From Micromonospora sp. HNM0581 (GTDB lineage Bacteria > Actinomycetota > Actinomycetes > Mycobacteriales > Micromonosporaceae), in contig NZ_JAASAD010000016.1 of NCBI RefSeq assembly GCF_012726175.1, positions 1-64,000 on the forward strand: a stretch of 64,000 nucleotides of DNA, given 5' to 3'. Of this stretch, positions 8,401-16,286 are shown piece by piece. Below the pieces are notes generated by a model. The model saw only the letters and a list, made by a program, of their open reading frames with translations. It was not told where the DNA came from and searched no databases. The translations under genes were made by a program, and so were the position numbers. Numbering within the stretch: position 1 is the first letter of the stretch; each line of letters opens with the position of its first letter.

Positions 8401-8710
8401 CTCCACCGTGTTCGTCGGCCGGATCGCCGAGGATGCCGAGATCGCATCCGAAGCACTGCGGCTGCTGCGCGTACCGGTCGACGACGGCTACGAGGCCACC
8501 CTCGCCTCCCTCTCGACAGCCGACGCGACCTCCGCCAACCGGTTGGGTTTCCGTGAGTTCGTGATGCGTGACGTCGACGGCCGGGTGCAGAAAGTCCGGG
8601 TCGACGTGTCCTATGTAGAAGGATTGCTGGACCACCTCGACACCACCCCCGCCGCCATCGCCGCCGCCGCAGGGGTGCTGCCGACCGTGCTGCCTGACTT
8701 GGAGGCGTGA
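5417..8710 (+). CDS. VirB4/TraC-like conjugation ATPase
   Basis: A 1097-residue cytoplasmic ATPase. Residues 1-230 are a proline/arginine-rich, probably disordered extension. The middle (about 240-650) resembles the membrane-proximal domain of VirB4-type proteins. The C-terminal RecA-like ATPase has Walker A AEPGGGKST at 707-715 (Lys713) and a Walker B in GLDEAHFMEGW with DEAH at 947-950, followed by RDSRKWNLAALVASQNP, a typical VirB4 sensor region. Such ATPases power assembly and substrate transfer of type IV secretion systems. It starts by ATGA overlap with the micro-ORF and ends one base before the VirB6-like gene. The N-terminal extension is unusually long. Confidence 0.85.
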   Translation: MSRSTTPGSPAGRPAAAHGNRARSFDYPESGEVDESTLDPALATTPGHGGVGVFQAPRPAQRRPAPAEPAPASRDGADIDSPFLDLFGGTYPRPGSAQRGNGLPTRTLPQQPHPTSAPAAGPTPASRHTAQPPTPPRPPEPTPPAPVVDDATAATSVPPNQSRATPVPVDRLPSARSPADDRPAEHDRPLREDRRTRDSAPPAVDTETGPPRQVAVPTSRPAPRQRSVDHRDRPVKPVRVRPPKIKFGDRDPAVELAITEIAGHLTFTPNTVTAWYWLPEVRWAFRPDAEREALLSAISEQYAGLAGFRLHLRRTTRPFPADEWARTIDANTAAPLPDVPGTPGWAEHLVAAQRHLLSVNHAEGQTYLGVTFARRSLGDSLTERLLRTFGRGVAEGERRKLGRTVEQFDEVLGAFGMRGRRVTAHELEWLLYRSVALCMAPPGTLSPITDGRWERGDLLALTEQVERYRTPYGSTVKLVHRMTGEERHVAVLAVGRMEPLEIPERHEPWLHFHERLPWPMELSTRVDILGSSDSFRNLEHRLRMIRSQQLDYAEHGIDAPPELERLAKRALVIGDEMTTGLPVDSARAHGWHRIAVGGRTREECLERARRLIQLYSRELRISLQHPKNQDWLAREFIPGEPIANTGYVRRMPVNLLAAALPQAASTVGDRRGDLVGRTAGTCRRPVFLDLHFPMEVRERSGLAVFVAEPGGGKSTLLGALGYLAARRGVQVTLLDPSGPLARLCAMPELRPYSRVLNLTGSEHGTLAPYSLIPTPLRSEFASGTAGDREFEIAVSNARAERRMLVQDICMMLVPPQVAREASTATLFRHAVRQVPAEETSTLDDVVTCLGQLDDHAGRELANLLLDTAEMPLAMLFFGRPPEGLLGPDATLTVITMAGLRLPDLKIEREYWSAEEALALPMLHTAHRLAVRRCYGGSMGSRKLVGLDEAHFMEGWRSGRSFLVRLARDSRKWNLAALVASQNPRDILGLDVQNLVSTVFVGRIAEDAEIASEALRLLRVPVDDGYEATLASLSTADATSANRLGFREFVMRDVDGRVQKVRVDVSYVEGLLDHLDTTPAAIAAAAGVLPTVLPDLEA

Positions 8711-8711
8711 C

Positions 8712-10652
8712 ATGGCGAGGGCCCGGGCAAGGATCACGGCGCTCCTCCTGGTACTCGGCGTCCTAGCCGCAGCGACAATCAGCTGGCCCGGGCTCCCGGC
8801 CGCCCCGGCGTACGCGGCTTCGTCCGCGTACGCGGCGAAAGCCGCCGAGCTCTGCACAACCGAAGAGTGGCAGGTCGATTTCCGCGCCTGCGTAACCAAA
8901 CTGCAGCAGGTCGCGGAGTCGGAGGTGACCTGCCGCAATCCCCCGACACCGACCGCGCCGGACTCCGGCATCGCCGGCTGGTTCGCCTCCCGCCCGGAGG
9001 CCTCAAAACTAAGAGGTCCGAAGGGCTACTACAGCGACTACGGCTATGCCGGCTACAGCTACAGTACCTATAAGATCGAATCTGGGTGTGCGACTACTTT
9101 GCTGCATCCGGATTACAAGTTCACGAACACCATCGCCAATGGCGAGTTCATGATTGCGACGGCGATCATCGGTGCCTCGAACGCACTGCGCGAACGCGCA
9201 TGGGAGCCGGGCAACATGTGGGGCTGGGCGGATCCCCTCGTCGACCAGGCTACCAAGGCGATCTACCAGAAGGTGTTCAGCGTCTTCGGCATCGTCACCC
9301 TCTGCGTCGTCGGGCTCTACCTGCTCTGGCGCTCACGCCAGTCCGACATGAGCAGCGCGATGACGACTGCGGGGTGGGCGTTGGTGGTGATGGTGGCGGT
9401 GACGGCGCTGGCCGCCTGGCCGGTGAAATCGGCGAACCTCGCCGACGGTGCCCTCGTCTCCACACTCGGCGTCGTACACAACGCCGTGGGCCCCGCCGCC
9501 AAGGACGTGCCGCCGGACCGGTGTGCGATGCCCAACCCGGACGCCTGTATCGACAAGCGTCCCCCGGCGGTCCGTGCCAGTGACACCGCCACCGAGTCGA
9601 TGCTCTATCGGAACTGGCTGCGCGGTGTGCTCGGCTCGGCCGACAGCGAGACTGCCAAGAAGTACGGCGCCGCACTCTACGACGCCAAGTCCCTGTCCTG
9701 GGGCGAGGCCGAGAAGATCCGGACCAGTCCTGAAACACGCGAAGCCACCATCAGCGCCAAGAAGCAACAGTGGATGACCGTCGCCGCGCAGATCGAGCGG
9801 GAGGACCCGGAGGCATACGAGTACCTGCAGGGCGTCCGGGACATGGACCGGGTGGGTGCCGGATTCATCGCGGTGCTCGCCGCGCTGCTCTTCGCGATGT
9901 TCGACCTGACCGCGTCACTGCTGGTACTGCTCGGCTTCCTGCTGTTCCGCTGGGCAGTGATCGCGGCACCGATTCTGGGCACCATCGGCCTGCTCCGACC
10001 TGCCAGCGCCGGTTTGCGCCGGCTGGGCAACGCGGTGGTGGCGGCGCTGTTCAACATCGCCATCTTCGGCACCGGTGCCGCCATCTACCTCTTCGCGGTA
10101 GACCTCATCATGAGCACGGCCACCCTCCCCGGGTGGCTTCAGGTGGTACTGGTGTGGCTCTGCGGGGTGGTCGGCTGGCTGCTGTTGCGCCCCTACCGCC
10201 GGATCACCCAGCTCGGCGGCAAGGACAACAGCGAGGCGGTGAGTACTGCGGGCTCCTGGCATCGCAGGTTCTTCCGAGACATGCGCACTGCCGCGCGGCT
10301 AGACGTCGCCGAGCCCGGCGGCACCACGGAGCCCAGCCTGGGTCGGCGTAGGGCGATCGCGGCGGAGCAACCGAAGGTGCGCCCGGAGGCCCGTCCGGAT
10401 CCGACTCCGGCCGATGCACCGCCCACCGCGAAGCGGCCAGCGGATCGGAAGACGGACCGCGACGAAAGCTCCGCCCAAGAGCAAGGCACCAAGGCTGCCT
10501 CGGATGCCACCAAACCTCGGCGTCGGCAGCCGGCTTCGTGGACCGAGCCGGACGTGCCGGACGAGAACCCCTCCTACGTCATCTACCGTCCCGGTTCCAG
10601 CGACAAGGCCCGCGAGAAGCCGGCACCACGGGTCCGCACCGAGGCCAGGTGA
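8712..10652 (+). CDS. VirB6/TrbL-like polytopic membrane protein
   Basis: A 646-residue protein with a cleavable-looking signal peptide (about 1-36, ending AYAASS), an extracytoplasmic N-domain with several cysteines, and at least six membrane segments between about 190 and 500 (for instance VFSVFGIVTLCVVGLYLL and TASLLVLLGFLLF). The last 140 residues are a charged, proline-rich cytoplasmic tail. Size, topology and position behind a VirB4-like ATPase fit the channel subunit (VirB6/TrbL role) of type IV secretion. A tyrosine-rich patch (seven Tyr between 106 and 120) is unusual. One base separates it from the ATPase gene, so the two are coupled. Confidence 0.7.
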   Translation: MARARARITALLLVLGVLAAATISWPGLPAAPAYAASSAYAAKAAELCTTEEWQVDFRACVTKLQQVAESEVTCRNPPTPTAPDSGIAGWFASRPEASKLRGPKGYYSDYGYAGYSYSTYKIESGCATTLLHPDYKFTNTIANGEFMIATAIIGASNALRERAWEPGNMWGWADPLVDQATKAIYQKVFSVFGIVTLCVVGLYLLWRSRQSDMSSAMTTAGWALVVMVAVTALAAWPVKSANLADGALVSTLGVVHNAVGPAAKDVPPDRCAMPNPDACIDKRPPAVRASDTATESMLYRNWLRGVLGSADSETAKKYGAALYDAKSLSWGEAEKIRTSPETREATISAKKQQWMTVAAQIEREDPEAYEYLQGVRDMDRVGAGFIAVLAALLFAMFDLTASLLVLLGFLLFRWAVIAAPILGTIGLLRPASAGLRRLGNAVVAALFNIAIFGTGAAIYLFAVDLIMSTATLPGWLQVVLVWLCGVVGWLLLRPYRRITQLGGKDNSEAVSTAGSWHRRFFRDMRTAARLDVAEPGGTTEPSLGRRRAIAAEQPKVRPEARPDPTPADAPPTAKRPADRKTDRDESSAQEQGTKAASDATKPRRRQPASWTEPDVPDENPSYVIYRPGSSDKAREKPAPRVRTEAR

Positions 10653-10658
10653 GCACAC

Positions 10659-11210
10659 GTGCGCCGGTTGATCGATTTTCTGCTGCTGCGGTTGCTGCGG
10701 TCCCGGATCGGTATCGCGCTCGGCATCGCCCTTCTGGTGCTCGGGGTGATCGGAGCCGCCAGGCTGGTGGCCGGCCCGACCGACCCGTCGGCAGGGTTGA
10801 GCAACCGCCCGCCAGACCCGATCACCACCGTGCACCCGACCACCGGGAACGACGGGGCGATCTCCACGACCACGACTCCCTCCCCGTCCACCCGATCCGG
10901 CCAGCCGGGCCCGGACGTGATCGCCGCGCGATTCGCCGCCGCCTGGCTCGGTCGACCAGGCCAAGCCACTACGGACTGGCACGACGCGCTGCGTCCGCTT
11001 TCGACATCCGGTCTCACCGAGAAGCTCGCCGGTGCCGACCCCATCAGTGTGCCTGCCGACGCAGTTGTCGGCGACGTCACACTGCGTCCACGAGGCGCGA
11101 CGTTCGTGGAGGCGACGATTCCGCTCGACGACGGGCAACTCCGGCTGGAACTGTTGGCGCCCGACGGGCGATGGTTGGTGGATGCGGTGGACTGGAGCAG
11201 GTATGAGTGA
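10659..11210 (+). CDS. Single-TM protein, VirB8/TcpC-like position
   Basis: A 183-residue protein with a basic N-terminus, one membrane segment (about 17-38), a Thr/Ser/Pro-rich linker and a compact exported C-domain of about 100 residues (PDVIAARFAAAWLGR to DGRWLVDAVDW). Bitopic proteins of this plan (VirB8, TcpC) form the periplasmic or extracytoplasmic part of secretion channels, and the small alpha/beta NTF2-like fold they use would fit the size, but I see no diagnostic motif. Start GTG at 10659, 6 nt after the upstream stop; its stop overlaps the next gene. Confidence 0.6.
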   Translation: MRRLIDFLLLRLLRSRIGIALGIALLVLGVIGAARLVAGPTDPSAGLSNRPPDPITTVHPTTGNDGAISTTTTPSPSTRSGQPGPDVIAARFAAAWLGRPGQATTDWHDALRPLSTSGLTEKLAGADPISVPADAVVGDVTLRPRGATFVEATIPLDDGQLRLELLAPDGRWLVDAVDWSRYE

Positions 11211-12369
11211 GCAGCAGCGTCCCCGCCGGCCGGTCCGAATCGGTGCGCTGGCCGCCGCGCTTACCGCAACACTGGTGTTGCTCTGCTGCACCGGAGGCGC
11301 CGGGGCCTTCTTCCTCACCGAGTTGGGCGGCGACGCTGCCGAGCAGTTCACTCCGGCCAGTATGGATTGCACTGGCGACTTCGAGGTGGACGTCACAGGC
11401 ACGATGCCCCGCTTTGCCGAGTACGGCGAGCGTCAGTTGCGGAACGCGGCTGTAATAATCAAGGTCGGCCAGGAGATGGCGGTGCCGCCGCGAGGTTGGG
11501 TGGTCGCAGTGGCGACCGCAATGCAGGAGTCGCGGTTACTCAACCTGGCCAACAGCACAGTCGCTGAGTCTCGGGACATCCCGAACGAGGGAGTCGGGGC
11601 CGATCACGACTCCGTCGGTCTGTTCCAGCAACGGCCCTCGTGGGGAACGATCGCCCAGCGGATGAATCCCGAATACGCGTCCCGCAGGTTCTACGAGAAG
11701 CTCGTCGACGTGGACGGCTGGGAACGACTGCCACTGACCGTGGCTGCTCAGCGGGTGCAGATCAGCGCTTTTCCGGACGCGTACGCCAAGCACGAAGAAC
11801 TCGCCGCCCGCATCGTGGACGCCCTGGCGGGGGGTGCGGCGCGAAGTGCACTCATCGCGGGTAAGGAAGTTTGCGACGCCGCGGCGAGCGGTGAGGTCGC
11901 CGCCTCCGGTTGGACTGCGCCGATTCCGGGCGGAGTCGGCTCCGGCTTCCGCACCGCCAGCCGGCCCGGACACAACGGTGTGGACATCTCAGCGATAAAG
12001 GGCACGTCGATCAGGGTCGCGGCGACCGGCCGGGTGCTGGTTTCCCGCTGTGACCCTGACTGGAGTGGAAGGATCAGCTGCGACGAGGACGGCTGGCCGG
12101 GCAAGGGTGGCTGCGGGTGGTTCATCGACGTCCTGCACAGCCAGGGTGTCATCACCCGCTACTGTCACCTGAAGGATCGTCCCGATGCTGCCGTAGGCGA
12201 TACGGTGCACGCTGGTGACGAAATCGGCAAGGTGGGTAGCAGCGGCAACTCGTCCGGGCCACACCTGCACTTCGAGGTGCATGTCGACGGCGACCGCAGT
12301 AGTCAGGGCGCCATCGACCCGGTGCCGTTCATGCGGTCGAAGGGCGCGCCGTTGAAGGGCGTCGGGTGA
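11203..12369 (+). CDS. Membrane-anchored bifunctional wall hydrolase (lysozyme-like + M23 endopeptidase)
   Basis: A 388-residue protein with an N-terminal membrane anchor (about 13-38). Residues about 70-215 resemble a lysozyme/transglycosylase-like domain: VATAMQESRL carries the catalytic-type Glu and DSVGLFQQRPSWG is a typical following motif. Residues about 235-375 form an M23/LytM peptidase with the zinc ligands visible in GHNGVDISA (His and Asp) and GPHLHFEVH (HxH). Such enzymes open peptidoglycan for an envelope-spanning machine, the VirB1/TcpG role. The ATG at 11203 overlaps the end of the preceding gene by 8 nt. Confidence 0.8.
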   Translation: MSEQQRPRRPVRIGALAAALTATLVLLCCTGGAGAFFLTELGGDAAEQFTPASMDCTGDFEVDVTGTMPRFAEYGERQLRNAAVIIKVGQEMAVPPRGWVVAVATAMQESRLLNLANSTVAESRDIPNEGVGADHDSVGLFQQRPSWGTIAQRMNPEYASRRFYEKLVDVDGWERLPLTVAAQRVQISAFPDAYAKHEELAARIVDALAGGAARSALIAGKEVCDAAASGEVAASGWTAPIPGGVGSGFRTASRPGHNGVDISAIKGTSIRVAATGRVLVSRCDPDWSGRISCDEDGWPGKGGCGWFIDVLHSQGVITRYCHLKDRPDAAVGDTVHAGDEIGKVGSSGNSSGPHLHFEVHVDGDRSSQGAIDPVPFMRSKGAPLKGVG

Positions 12370-12381
12370 ACCACGGACATC

Positions 12382-12975
12382 ATGACCGAATCATTCCCAG
12401 ACCCGTTCGCCGATCAGCCCGACTGGGCTCCTCGGCCGCCCGGCCCGATCGAGATCGTCACTGCCGCCGAGAGCACCGAGCTACGCGGTCGACGGGTGCT
12501 GGTCGGGTTGCCTGGTCTGGGATGGCGCGCAGACCTGCGTGCCGACGAACGGGTGGTGCAGAACAGCCGCACCTACGTTCCCGTCATTCCCGAGCATGAG
12601 TGGTACCGCGCGGAATCGGACCGGGTCGAGGTGTTCGCTCCGCTGGTGCCGCTCGAACGGGTCTGGGTCGAGACAGTTGGCCAGTCGACCCCTCCGGCGA
12701 GGGTTGACGGCTTACGTCTCGTCTCATTGGACGCACCGGCCGGCCGGGCGCCGACTCCGGCCTTCGAGGCGACTTCGATAACCGGGCGACGGGTCGTGCA
12801 CATGGTCGGCACCGTCGAGCACCGTGATCTGCGCGCCGTGACCGAGACCTACTCGGGTGCAGAAGGCGACATCTGCGTGCGGGTGACGCCTGAACTGGAA
12901 TGGTACCGGTGGGCCTGGCGCGGTCAGTCACCATCCACCTTGGAGGTACCAGTCCACGAGCTCTGGGTGGAGTAA
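12382..12975 (+). CDS. Hypothetical protein with an internal duplication
   Basis: A 197-residue soluble protein not recognised as a family. It consists of two similar halves: the first ends EHEWYRAESD...PLERVWVE (about residues 70-98), the second ELEWYRWAWR...PVHELWVE (about 170-197). Both begin with a Gly-Arg-Arg-Val strand. The repeat suggests two copies of a small beta domain. It follows the wall hydrolase by 12 nt on the same strand and is probably the last gene of that operon, perhaps a cytoplasmic accessory. The next gene is convergent, two bases away. Confidence 0.6.
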   Translation: MTESFPDPFADQPDWAPRPPGPIEIVTAAESTELRGRRVLVGLPGLGWRADLRADERVVQNSRTYVPVIPEHEWYRAESDRVEVFAPLVPLERVWVETVGQSTPPARVDGLRLVSLDAPAGRAPTPAFEATSITGRRVVHMVGTVEHRDLRAVTETYSGAEGDICVRVTPELEWYRWAWRGQSPSTLEVPVHELWVE

Positions 12976-12977
12976 GG

Positions 12978-13544
12978 CTAGCTAGACATCGTGGCAGAGC
13001 AGATTCGCCAATCGTCGTTTAGACGTGTGGCGAAGATCCACTCCTGCCGATCGCTCTGTCGTACACCCTCGATCTGTGCAGAGAAAGTTAGGTCGACGCG
13101 AACTTGGGCTTTATCGTCGATCCGATCTACTTCGAAACTTTCCCAACTCACATAAATAGACGTACCAAACCGCTCTTCGCGGGCAACGAGATCTTCTCGC
13201 AACCGTCGCAGCGCGTCGAAATCACTAACCCCTTCGCAGTTGAATAGGCTCGCGCGAGCGTCATTGCCATCGACCAGATAGGCACGCAGATGGCTATCAA
13301 CCACTACTGCGGGGGTGCTGCGATCGGGGGTGGTGGCTCGGTCGTAGACGACGTAGGCCACCACCCCTCCAGTCAGGCAAAGCACCGCGACCACACCGGC
13401 GACCACAGTCAGGACCGTCCGTAGGCGCCGTCTGGGCCGGTTGGGCACCGGCACGGCTGCGGGCGGTGCCAGCTGCTCCTGCGGGGTCCTCTGCGTCGGT
13501 ACCCGGGAAAGCTGGGAACCGGCGGGGGGCGGCACTGATTCCAC
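12978..13544 (-). CDS. Membrane-anchored protein with NTF2-like exported domain
   Basis: A 188-residue protein: proline-rich cytoplasmic N-terminus, basic patch RPRRRLR, one membrane segment (about 43-66), then an exported domain with paired cysteines (FNCEGV and WRICSA). The plan, ending in DDWRICSA, is shared with the protein at 49777-50352 (GWWVCDVA), so the two appear to be paralogues of the actinobacterial anchored-NTF2 type. It is the only minus-strand gene inside the VirB4-like island. Base composition is a little lower in GC than the neighbours. Function unknown. Confidence 0.65.
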   Translation of the reverse strand: MESVPPPAGSQLSRVPTQRTPQEQLAPPAAVPVPNRPRRRLRTVLTVVAGVVAVLCLTGGVVAYVVYDRATTPDRSTPAVVVDSHLRAYLVDGNDARASLFNCEGVSDFDALRRLREDLVAREERFGTSIYVSWESFEVDRIDDKAQVRVDLTFSAQIEGVRQSDRQEWIFATRLNDDWRICSATMSS

Positions 13545-13550
13545 CCCCTG

Positions 13551-13556
13551 AGGCTA
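13551..13556 (-). promoter_or_regulatory. -10-like TAGCCT for a leaderless start at 13544
   Basis: TAGCCT on the minus strand ends 6 nt before the GTG at 13544 with no Shine-Dalgarno between. Confidence 0.4.
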
Positions 13557-13739
13557 TCGGCTGTCGGCCCGCGACCCAATGCCCCAGTTTTCGCAGATCG
13601 TGACTGGGCGCTGCCGATGGGTCATTTCCGCCACGACACCAGTGCGGTAGCGCCGCGCGTCCCGGAGGTGAAGCACTTGCTGGGTTACCGTCGATTCTGC
13701 CCGGCGAGTGCGCGCCGACCGGGCAGAGGGGTGGACACG

Positions 13740-16286
13740 GTGGGCAGTCCGAAGGCACGGACGCTCCGCGCCGCCGCGCTGCACCGCCGGGCCGCGGCGA
13801 CGGTGGTGGCGGCGACGTCGATCCTCGACGGAACCCGCCCTGTCCCAGCTGACCAGCGTCGCCAGTACGCGCTTGCCGAGAAGCTGCGTGACGCGGCCGC
13901 CATCCTCGCTCCTGGTTGGGCGGGCGCACCTTTGGACACCGTCGAACCGGAACAAGCTGCCGGCGAGGGGCCGCCTCCGTTCGTCCGGCTGGGCGTGGCT
14001 GCCCCATTGGACGACGCGCGTTACCCGGCCCTGGTGCCGCTGTTCGGCAGCGGCCACCTCGTGGTGGACGCCGACGCGCACGATCCGAGGGTCGCCGGCC
14101 TCCTGCGGGCCGTGCTGCTACGGGCGCTGGCGACGACGCCGGCGGGGGCGCTGCTGGTGCGGGCGGTGGACGGGACAGGTGCCGCGCTGGCTTCGTTCGC
14201 GGCGCTCGGCGACGCCGGGCTGCTGGCCCCACCGGCGACGGACGCCGAAGGTCTGCACGCCGTGCTGGCGGAGGCGGAGCGGTGGGTGACGCCGGACACC
14301 TCCGGTCGCCGCCGGCACGACCGTTCGCTGCTGCTGGTGCTGGCTGCACTACCCGAACCACACGGGCAGAGTGACCTGGCACGCATCGAGGCCCTCGCCG
14401 AGCAGGGGCCCACAGCCGGACTGCACCTGGTGGTGGCGGGTTGGCCACCGTCCCGGGCCGCCCTGCCCAGGGCTACGCCGTTGGCGATGCGGACGTCGTA
14501 CGCTCTGCTCGGTGATCCGCCGAGCGCGCCGTTCGCCGCTGCTGGCACCGGTGGGGGTTTGAACTCACCGGTCTTCGTCGACTCGGATCCGCCGACCGAG
14601 CTGGTCGAGGGCGTGTGTCGTCGGATCGCCGCGCAGGTCGAGGCTGGCAGCCGACTGTCCCTGGCGCAGCTGTTGCCGTCGGTGGACGAGTTGTGGCAGG
14701 AGACCGGGACGGACGGGCTGAGCAGCGTCGTCGGCGATGCGGGCGGGCGAGCGGTGTCGCTCGGTTTCACCGAACTGACACCGCACTGGCTGGTGAGCGG
14801 CCGGTCGCGTAGCTGCCGGTCGGCTTTTCTGACTACAGCGTTGCTCGGACTCGTCGCCCGATATGGCCCGGAAGAGCTGACGCTGTACCTGGTGGACCTC
14901 GGTGAGGGCGAGTCCTTCGCGGAGTTTCTACAGACCGAGCGGGATCGGTCTTGGATTCCGCAGGTCCGGGCGGCCGCGATGGCAGCTGACCGGGAGTACG
15001 TTCTGGATCTGTTGGAGCAGTTGACGGTGGAGGTGAACCGCCGTACGGAGGCGTCCGCCCGCGCGGGTGGGCAACGCTTCGCCGAGTTGCGTGAGCACCG
15101 TCCGCTTCCCCGGGTGGTCTGTGTGATCGAGAACCTGCCGGTGCTCTTCACCGAACGGGACCGTCTCTCCGACGACGTAGCCGTCCGGTTGGGCGCTCTG
15201 GCCAGGACCGGCCGGGCGTACGGTGTCCATCTGGTGCTGGCCGGCGAGGGTGACCTGGGCTTGGGCGTCCGTTCCGACGGCGGGCAGCGGGACTCGTTGC
15301 CGGGCCAGTTTCCGGTGCGGGTGGCGTTGCCTGGCGGTGGGGCGGTGCTGGTATCGACGAACGATGCCGCGGCCGGTCTGCCGGTGGGCAGTGCGGTGGT
15401 CAACACAGCTGGCGGTCTGGGGGGCCCTCGGGGGGCGATCCGAGGCCACGAGCGGATGGTTCGGTTTCCCGATCCGGCAGCCGAACCGGAGGCTGTGACG
15501 GAGTTGCGCCACCGCGTCTGGGCGGCCCGCCCGTCGACGGCGGTGCCGCCGGTCGTTTTCGCCGGGTACGCCCGCCCGATGCTGAGCAACGATCCGCGCT
15601 ATCGGGCGGCTGTCGCGGGGCGGTCGACGACCCCGGCCGCGTTGCTGGGCAGGGTGGTGGATGTCGCACGCACCACTGCGGCGGTGCCGTTCGGACCGGC
15701 AGCGGGACGCAACCTCGCGGTTCTTGGTCCACGGACCACCGCGTGTGGCCTGCTGGCGACGGCTGCCCGTAGCATCGCAGCCCATCATCCGGCGGGTTCG
15801 GTGCGGTTCGTGGTCGCCGTTTCGGATGTCGGGGTGGAGCATCTCGCCGACGATCTCGTCGCGGATCTGGGCGAGCGCCACCACGTCGACCGGGTGGACC
15901 TTGCCGGGCTGGTAGCTGTGGCGGATGCCGGCGAGCCGGCGTACCTGGTCGTCTTCGGTCTGGATGTGGCGCCGGTCGAGCAGCTGCCGCCAGCCCGACT
16001 GCGGGCTCTGCTGCGTGACGGGCCACCGGCCGGGCAGCATCTGCTCGGCTGGTGGCGTACGGTGCCGTCGTTCGCGACGCTCGTGGAGGCGGACGAGACG
16101 GTCGACAAGCTGACCGCCGTGGCGGTGGCGGGTGTGCCGGGGGCTCAGCTCACTCCGGTCTTCGGTCGTCCAGTGGAGTGGCGGCCCCGGCCTGACCGGG
16201 TGGTGCTCTGGGACGGGCCGGTGGAGCACGGCGTGGTGCTGGTTCCGTACGAGGTGCCCGGCAGCGTGAGTGGGGTTTCCGGATGA
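13740..16286 (+). CDS. FtsK/SpoIIIE-like protein with a degenerate P-loop
   Basis: About 848 residues. The layout follows FtsK/EccC-type motor domains (strand, P-loop position, LTLYLVDLGEG in place of the LxxVDFKGG strand, then RVVCVIENLPVLF in place of Walker B). The P-loop position reads GRSRSCRS (354-361): the invariant Lys is Arg and the glycines are lost, so ATP hydrolysis is unlikely. A second domain (NLAVLGPRTTACGLL) is degraded too. It may be a structural partner of an active motor. The GTG at 13740 has GGGGTGG upstream; the frame is open to 13617 but that part looks non-coding. It overlaps the next gene by ATGA. Confidence 0.7.
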   Translation: MGSPKARTLRAAALHRRAAATVVAATSILDGTRPVPADQRRQYALAEKLRDAAAILAPGWAGAPLDTVEPEQAAGEGPPPFVRLGVAAPLDDARYPALVPLFGSGHLVVDADAHDPRVAGLLRAVLLRALATTPAGALLVRAVDGTGAALASFAALGDAGLLAPPATDAEGLHAVLAEAERWVTPDTSGRRRHDRSLLLVLAALPEPHGQSDLARIEALAEQGPTAGLHLVVAGWPPSRAALPRATPLAMRTSYALLGDPPSAPFAAAGTGGGLNSPVFVDSDPPTELVEGVCRRIAAQVEAGSRLSLAQLLPSVDELWQETGTDGLSSVVGDAGGRAVSLGFTELTPHWLVSGRSRSCRSAFLTTALLGLVARYGPEELTLYLVDLGEGESFAEFLQTERDRSWIPQVRAAAMAADREYVLDLLEQLTVEVNRRTEASARAGGQRFAELREHRPLPRVVCVIENLPVLFTERDRLSDDVAVRLGALARTGRAYGVHLVLAGEGDLGLGVRSDGGQRDSLPGQFPVRVALPGGGAVLVSTNDAAAGLPVGSAVVNTAGGLGGPRGAIRGHERMVRFPDPAAEPEAVTELRHRVWAARPSTAVPPVVFAGYARPMLSNDPRYRAAVAGRSTTPAALLGRVVDVARTTAAVPFGPAAGRNLAVLGPRTTACGLLATAARSIAAHHPAGSVRFVVAVSDVGVEHLADDLVADLGERHHVDRVDLAGLVAVADAGEPAYLVVFGLDVAPVEQLPPARLRALLRDGPPAGQHLLGWWRTVPSFATLVEADETVDKLTAVAVAGVPGAQLTPVFGRPVEWRPRPDRVVLWDGPVEHGVVLVPYEVPGSVSGVSG

